NCBI GenBank assembly: GCA_027489195.1
Contig: JAIYAG010000008.1
Span: forward strand, 1-6,512
Origin: Burkholderiales bacterium
Lineage (GTDB): Bacteria > Pseudomonadota > Gammaproteobacteria > Burkholderiales > Burkholderiaceae_E
DNA: 6,512 nucleotides
Direction of reading: 5' to 3'
Position 1 is the first letter of the stretch; every line of letters starts with the position of its first letter. The notes under the pieces were generated by a model. That model was not told the DNA's origin, did not search any database, and was given only the letters and a program-made list of their open reading frames with translations. This document shows, in pieces, positions 5,048 to 6,512 of the stretch. The position numbers and the translations under genes are program-made.

Positions 5048-5284
5048 TCACTTGACCACCATCCGCACGATGGTGATCAGGGTGAGGACGAACACCGCGG
5101 CCAGCGCGATGCCCACGCCGATCACGACGACCGGATTGAGCTTCGCCATGTCCTGCTCGTGCGCGCGGCGCCCCCGCACGCCGAAGAACGACGAGGCGAC
5201 GGCCTTGACCGTCTGGAGCAGCGACGCCTGCCGCTCCGTGGGGGCGGGCGCGGGCCGCTCGGGCCTGCCCTGCTCCGCCATCAT
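5048..5284 (-). CDS. DUF2970 membrane protein
   Basis: The encoded protein of 78 residues (77 if the second ATG is used) has a hydrophilic, Pro-rich N-terminus, then LLQTVKAVASSFFGVRGRR, a short polar stretch EQDMAKLNP, and one membrane helix (about residues 51-75) ending RMVVK. The AV..SFFGVR and NP motifs before a single C-terminal helix fit DUF2970, a small betaproteobacterial family encoded between ctaG and ctaE; its role is unknown, though position suggests oxidase assembly or stability. Two adjacent ATG codons are possible starts. I prefer 5282-5284 because AGGAG at 5293-5297 is then 8 bases upstream and the start forms an ATGA overlap with the ctaG stop. The alternative is 5279-5281. 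Confidence 0.85.
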   Translation of the reverse strand: MMAEQGRPERPAPAPTERQASLLQTVKAVASSFFGVRGRRAHEQDMAKLNPVVVIGVGIALAAVFVLTLITIVRMVVK

Positions 5285-5868
5285 CCGCCGCGCTCCTCGC
5301 GCGACGTGCCGACCTGCGGCGTGACGCCCGCGCCGACCTCGAAGAAGGTGTACGACAGCGTGATCGTGCGCACGTCGCCGGGCAGCTGCGGGTCGACCAC
5401 GAACACCACCGGGAAGCGCCTCGTGGCGTTCGCGTCGAGCGCCTGCTGCTTGAAGCAGAAGCACTCGAGCGTGCGGAAGTACTGGGCCGAGACCCGCGGC
5501 GCGTAGCTCGGGATCGCCTGGCCGAACATCTCGCGCGACTGGGTGTTCACCAGTTCGTACTCGATGGTGACCAGCTCGCCCGGATGCACGTCCACCGAGC
5601 GCTTCTCGGGCCGGAACTGCCAGGGACCGTGATGGTTCGCGTCGAACTCGATGGTGACGATGCGCGATCGGTCGACCTGCGTGTTCTTCGCGAATTCGGC
5701 CGCGCTGGGGTCGACCTTGGTGAGCAGGTTGATCCCGGTGATCTCGCAGATCTTCTTGTACAGCGGGACCATCGCGAAGCCGAAACCGAACATCAGCGTG
5801 GCGAGCACCGCGAGCTTGCCCAGCGTCTGCAGGTTGAAGCGGCTGCGAGCGTCGGCGGGGCGGCTCAT
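5281..5868 (-). CDS. ctaG: Cytochrome c oxidase assembly protein CtaG/Cox11, CuB copper chaperone
   Basis: The encoded 195-residue protein is a membrane-anchored copper chaperone needed to build the CuB centre of subunit I. It has a short cytoplasmic N-terminus, one membrane helix (about residues 16-36), and a periplasmic immunoglobulin-like domain. Diagnostic features are VPLYKKICEITG with Cys41 just after the helix, the copper-binding CFCF motif (Cys136 and Cys138 in ECFCFKQQ), and the C-terminal LSYTFFE. All conserved copper cysteines are present. The start ATG (5866-5868) overlaps the stop of the upstream small gene by four bases (ATGA) and has no clear Shine-Dalgarno, so it probably depends on translational coupling. 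The stop in turn overlaps the DUF2970 start. Confidence 0.97.
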   Translation of the reverse strand: MSRPADARSRFNLQTLGKLAVLATLMFGFGFAMVPLYKKICEITGINLLTKVDPSAAEFAKNTQVDRSRIVTIEFDANHHGPWQFRPEKRSVDVHPGELVTIEYELVNTQSREMFGQAIPSYAPRVSAQYFRTLECFCFKQQALDANATRRFPVVFVVDPQLPGDVRTITLSYTFFEVGAGVTPQVGTSREERGG

Positions 5869-5987
5869 CCGAACAGCACCCGCTTGGCGATCACGCCCGC
5901 GAAGAACAGGACCGCGATCGACAGCAGCACCAGCGCCGTCCGCATGTTCGCGGGCTTGCGCGGGCTGATCTCCCGATCGTCGGTCAT
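5865..5987 (-). CDS. Cytochrome oxidase small assembly protein (40 residues)
   Basis: The encoded 40-residue peptide begins MTDDREISPRKPANMRTALV and ends KRVLFG. It has a charged, probably cytoplasmic N-terminus and one hydrophobic segment at about residues 17-34 (TALVLLSIAVLFFAGVIA). Small single-helix peptides of this kind sit between ctaD and ctaG in Burkholderiales and are named cytochrome oxidase small assembly proteins; the mechanism is unknown to me. The ATG at 5985-5987 lies 31 bases after the ctaD stop, with only a weak purine-rich ribosome site (GAGACGAG). The stop overlaps the ctaG start in ATGA. Its place between two subunit/assembly genes and the coupling to ctaG support its being a real gene despite its length. 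Confidence 0.85.
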   Translation of the reverse strand: MTDDREISPRKPANMRTALVLLSIAVLFFAGVIAKRVLFG

Positions 5988-6018
5988 GCTCGTCTCGTGC
6001 CTCGGCGGTGCCCGACCG

Positions 6019-6512
6019 TCACTTGACGGTGGGCGGGGTCTCGAACGAGTGGTACGGCGCCGGCGACGGCAGCGTCCACTCCAGGCCCTGCGCGCTCTCC
6101 CAGACCTGCGGGGTCGCGGGCTTGCCACCCTTGATGCACTTCAGCACGCAGGCCAGGAAGATCAGCTGCGACAGGCCGAAGCCGAGCGCGCCGATCGAGG
6201 CGACCTGGTTGAAGTCGGCGAACTGCATCGGGTAGTCGGCATAGCGACGCGGCATGCCGGCCAGCCCGAGGAAGTGCATCGGGAAGAACGTGACGTTGAA
6301 GGTGATCAGCGAGGCCCAGAAATGCAGCTGGCCGAGCTTCTCGTCGTACATGTGGCCGGTCCACTTCGGGATCCAGTAGTAGACCCCGGCGAACAGCGCG
6401 AACAGCGAGCCCGCCACCAGCACGTAATGGAAGTGCGCCACCACGTAGTAGGTGTCCTGCAGCTGGATGTCCACCGGCGCCATCGACAGGATCAGGCCGG
6501 TGAAGCCGCCCA
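6019..6512 (-). CDS. ctaD: Cytochrome c oxidase subunit I, C-terminal part (5' truncated by the window edge)
   Basis: The last 163 residues of the heme-copper subunit I of aa3-type oxidase are visible, reading from GGFTGLILS at the window edge to the terminal PPTVK. The motif HFHYVL (visible residues 26-31) holds the two heme-ligand histidines: the first (codon 6433-6435) corresponds to the axial ligand of high-spin heme a3, the second (6427-6429) to one of the low-spin heme a ligands. Other family landmarks are DTYYVVAHFHYVL, YYWIPKWTG, the MHFLGLAGMPRRYADYP loop and the final helix around GFGLSQLIFLA. The frame continues off the right edge without a stop, so the catalytic N-terminal two thirds, with the CuB ligands and K-channel, are outside. 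The start and operon promoter are not visible. Confidence 0.97.
   Translation of the reverse strand, partial: GGFTGLILSMAPVDIQLQDTYYVVAHFHYVLVAGSLFALFAGVYYWIPKWTGHMYDEKLGQLHFWASLITFNVTFFPMHFLGLAGMPRRYADYPMQFADFNQVASIGALGFGLSQLIFLACVLKCIKGGKPATPQVWESAQGLEWTLPSPAPYHSFETPPTVK

Noticed and set aside
4183..5055. A 290-codon plus-strand frame opposite ctaE
   Set aside because: It is a His/Arg/Glu-rich antisense shadow; ctaE on the other strand is unambiguous.

Overview
The window is very GC-rich and carries the distal part of an aa3-type cytochrome c oxidase (complex IV) gene cluster, joined at its 3' end to an unrelated extracytoplasmic enzyme. The order on the minus strand is ctaD, a 40-residue assembly peptide, ctaG, a DUF2970 membrane protein and ctaE. 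These are followed by an oppositely oriented DUF2909 gene and then SURF1. This order, together with the DUF2970 and DUF2909 proteins, suggests a betaproteobacterium of the order Burkholderiales. The assignment rests on recalled gene order and protein families, not on a search.

Layout, left to right. Bases 1-234 (+) are the C-terminal end of a gene that starts outside the window. It shows a Pro-Ala linker and a small domain, and a strong hairpin follows its stop. Bases 235-755 hold no gene I can support, only that hairpin and a few short repeats. Bases 756-3008 (+) encode a lipoprotein with a seven-bladed kelch propeller, an E-set domain, all the active-site residues of a galactose/glyoxal oxidase-type copper radical oxidase, and a C-terminal module of three Cys-paired repeats. 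Its stop lies in a 22-bp perfect palindrome that also contains the stop of the convergent SURF1 gene (3019-3723, -). A 72-bp divergent spacer with six consecutive G-runs on the SURF1 strand separates SURF1 from the DUF2909 gene (3796-4008, +), which converges on ctaE across a two-hairpin region. Then come ctaE (4132-4998, -), DUF2970 (5048-5284, -), ctaG (5281-5868, -), the small assembly peptide (5865-5987, -) and the 3' part of ctaD (6019 to the window edge, -).

The minus-strand genes act together. CtaD and CtaE are core oxidase subunits; CtaG delivers copper to the CuB site of subunit I; SURF1 assists heme a insertion and assembly. The small peptide and the DUF2970 and DUF2909 proteins are conserved companions of unclear function. 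Tight spacing, with ATGA overlaps at 5865-5868 and 5281-5284, points to translational coupling. The copper radical oxidase is probably an independent envelope or surface enzyme. Its placement directly after SURF1, where ctaA/ctaB/SCO genes are often found, suggests an insertion or rearrangement. I see no CRISPR array, tRNA, rRNA or transposase. The most distinctive element is the oxidase with its C-terminal triple repeat. The G-rich SURF1 leader and the shared stop-codon palindrome are the most notable non-coding signals.
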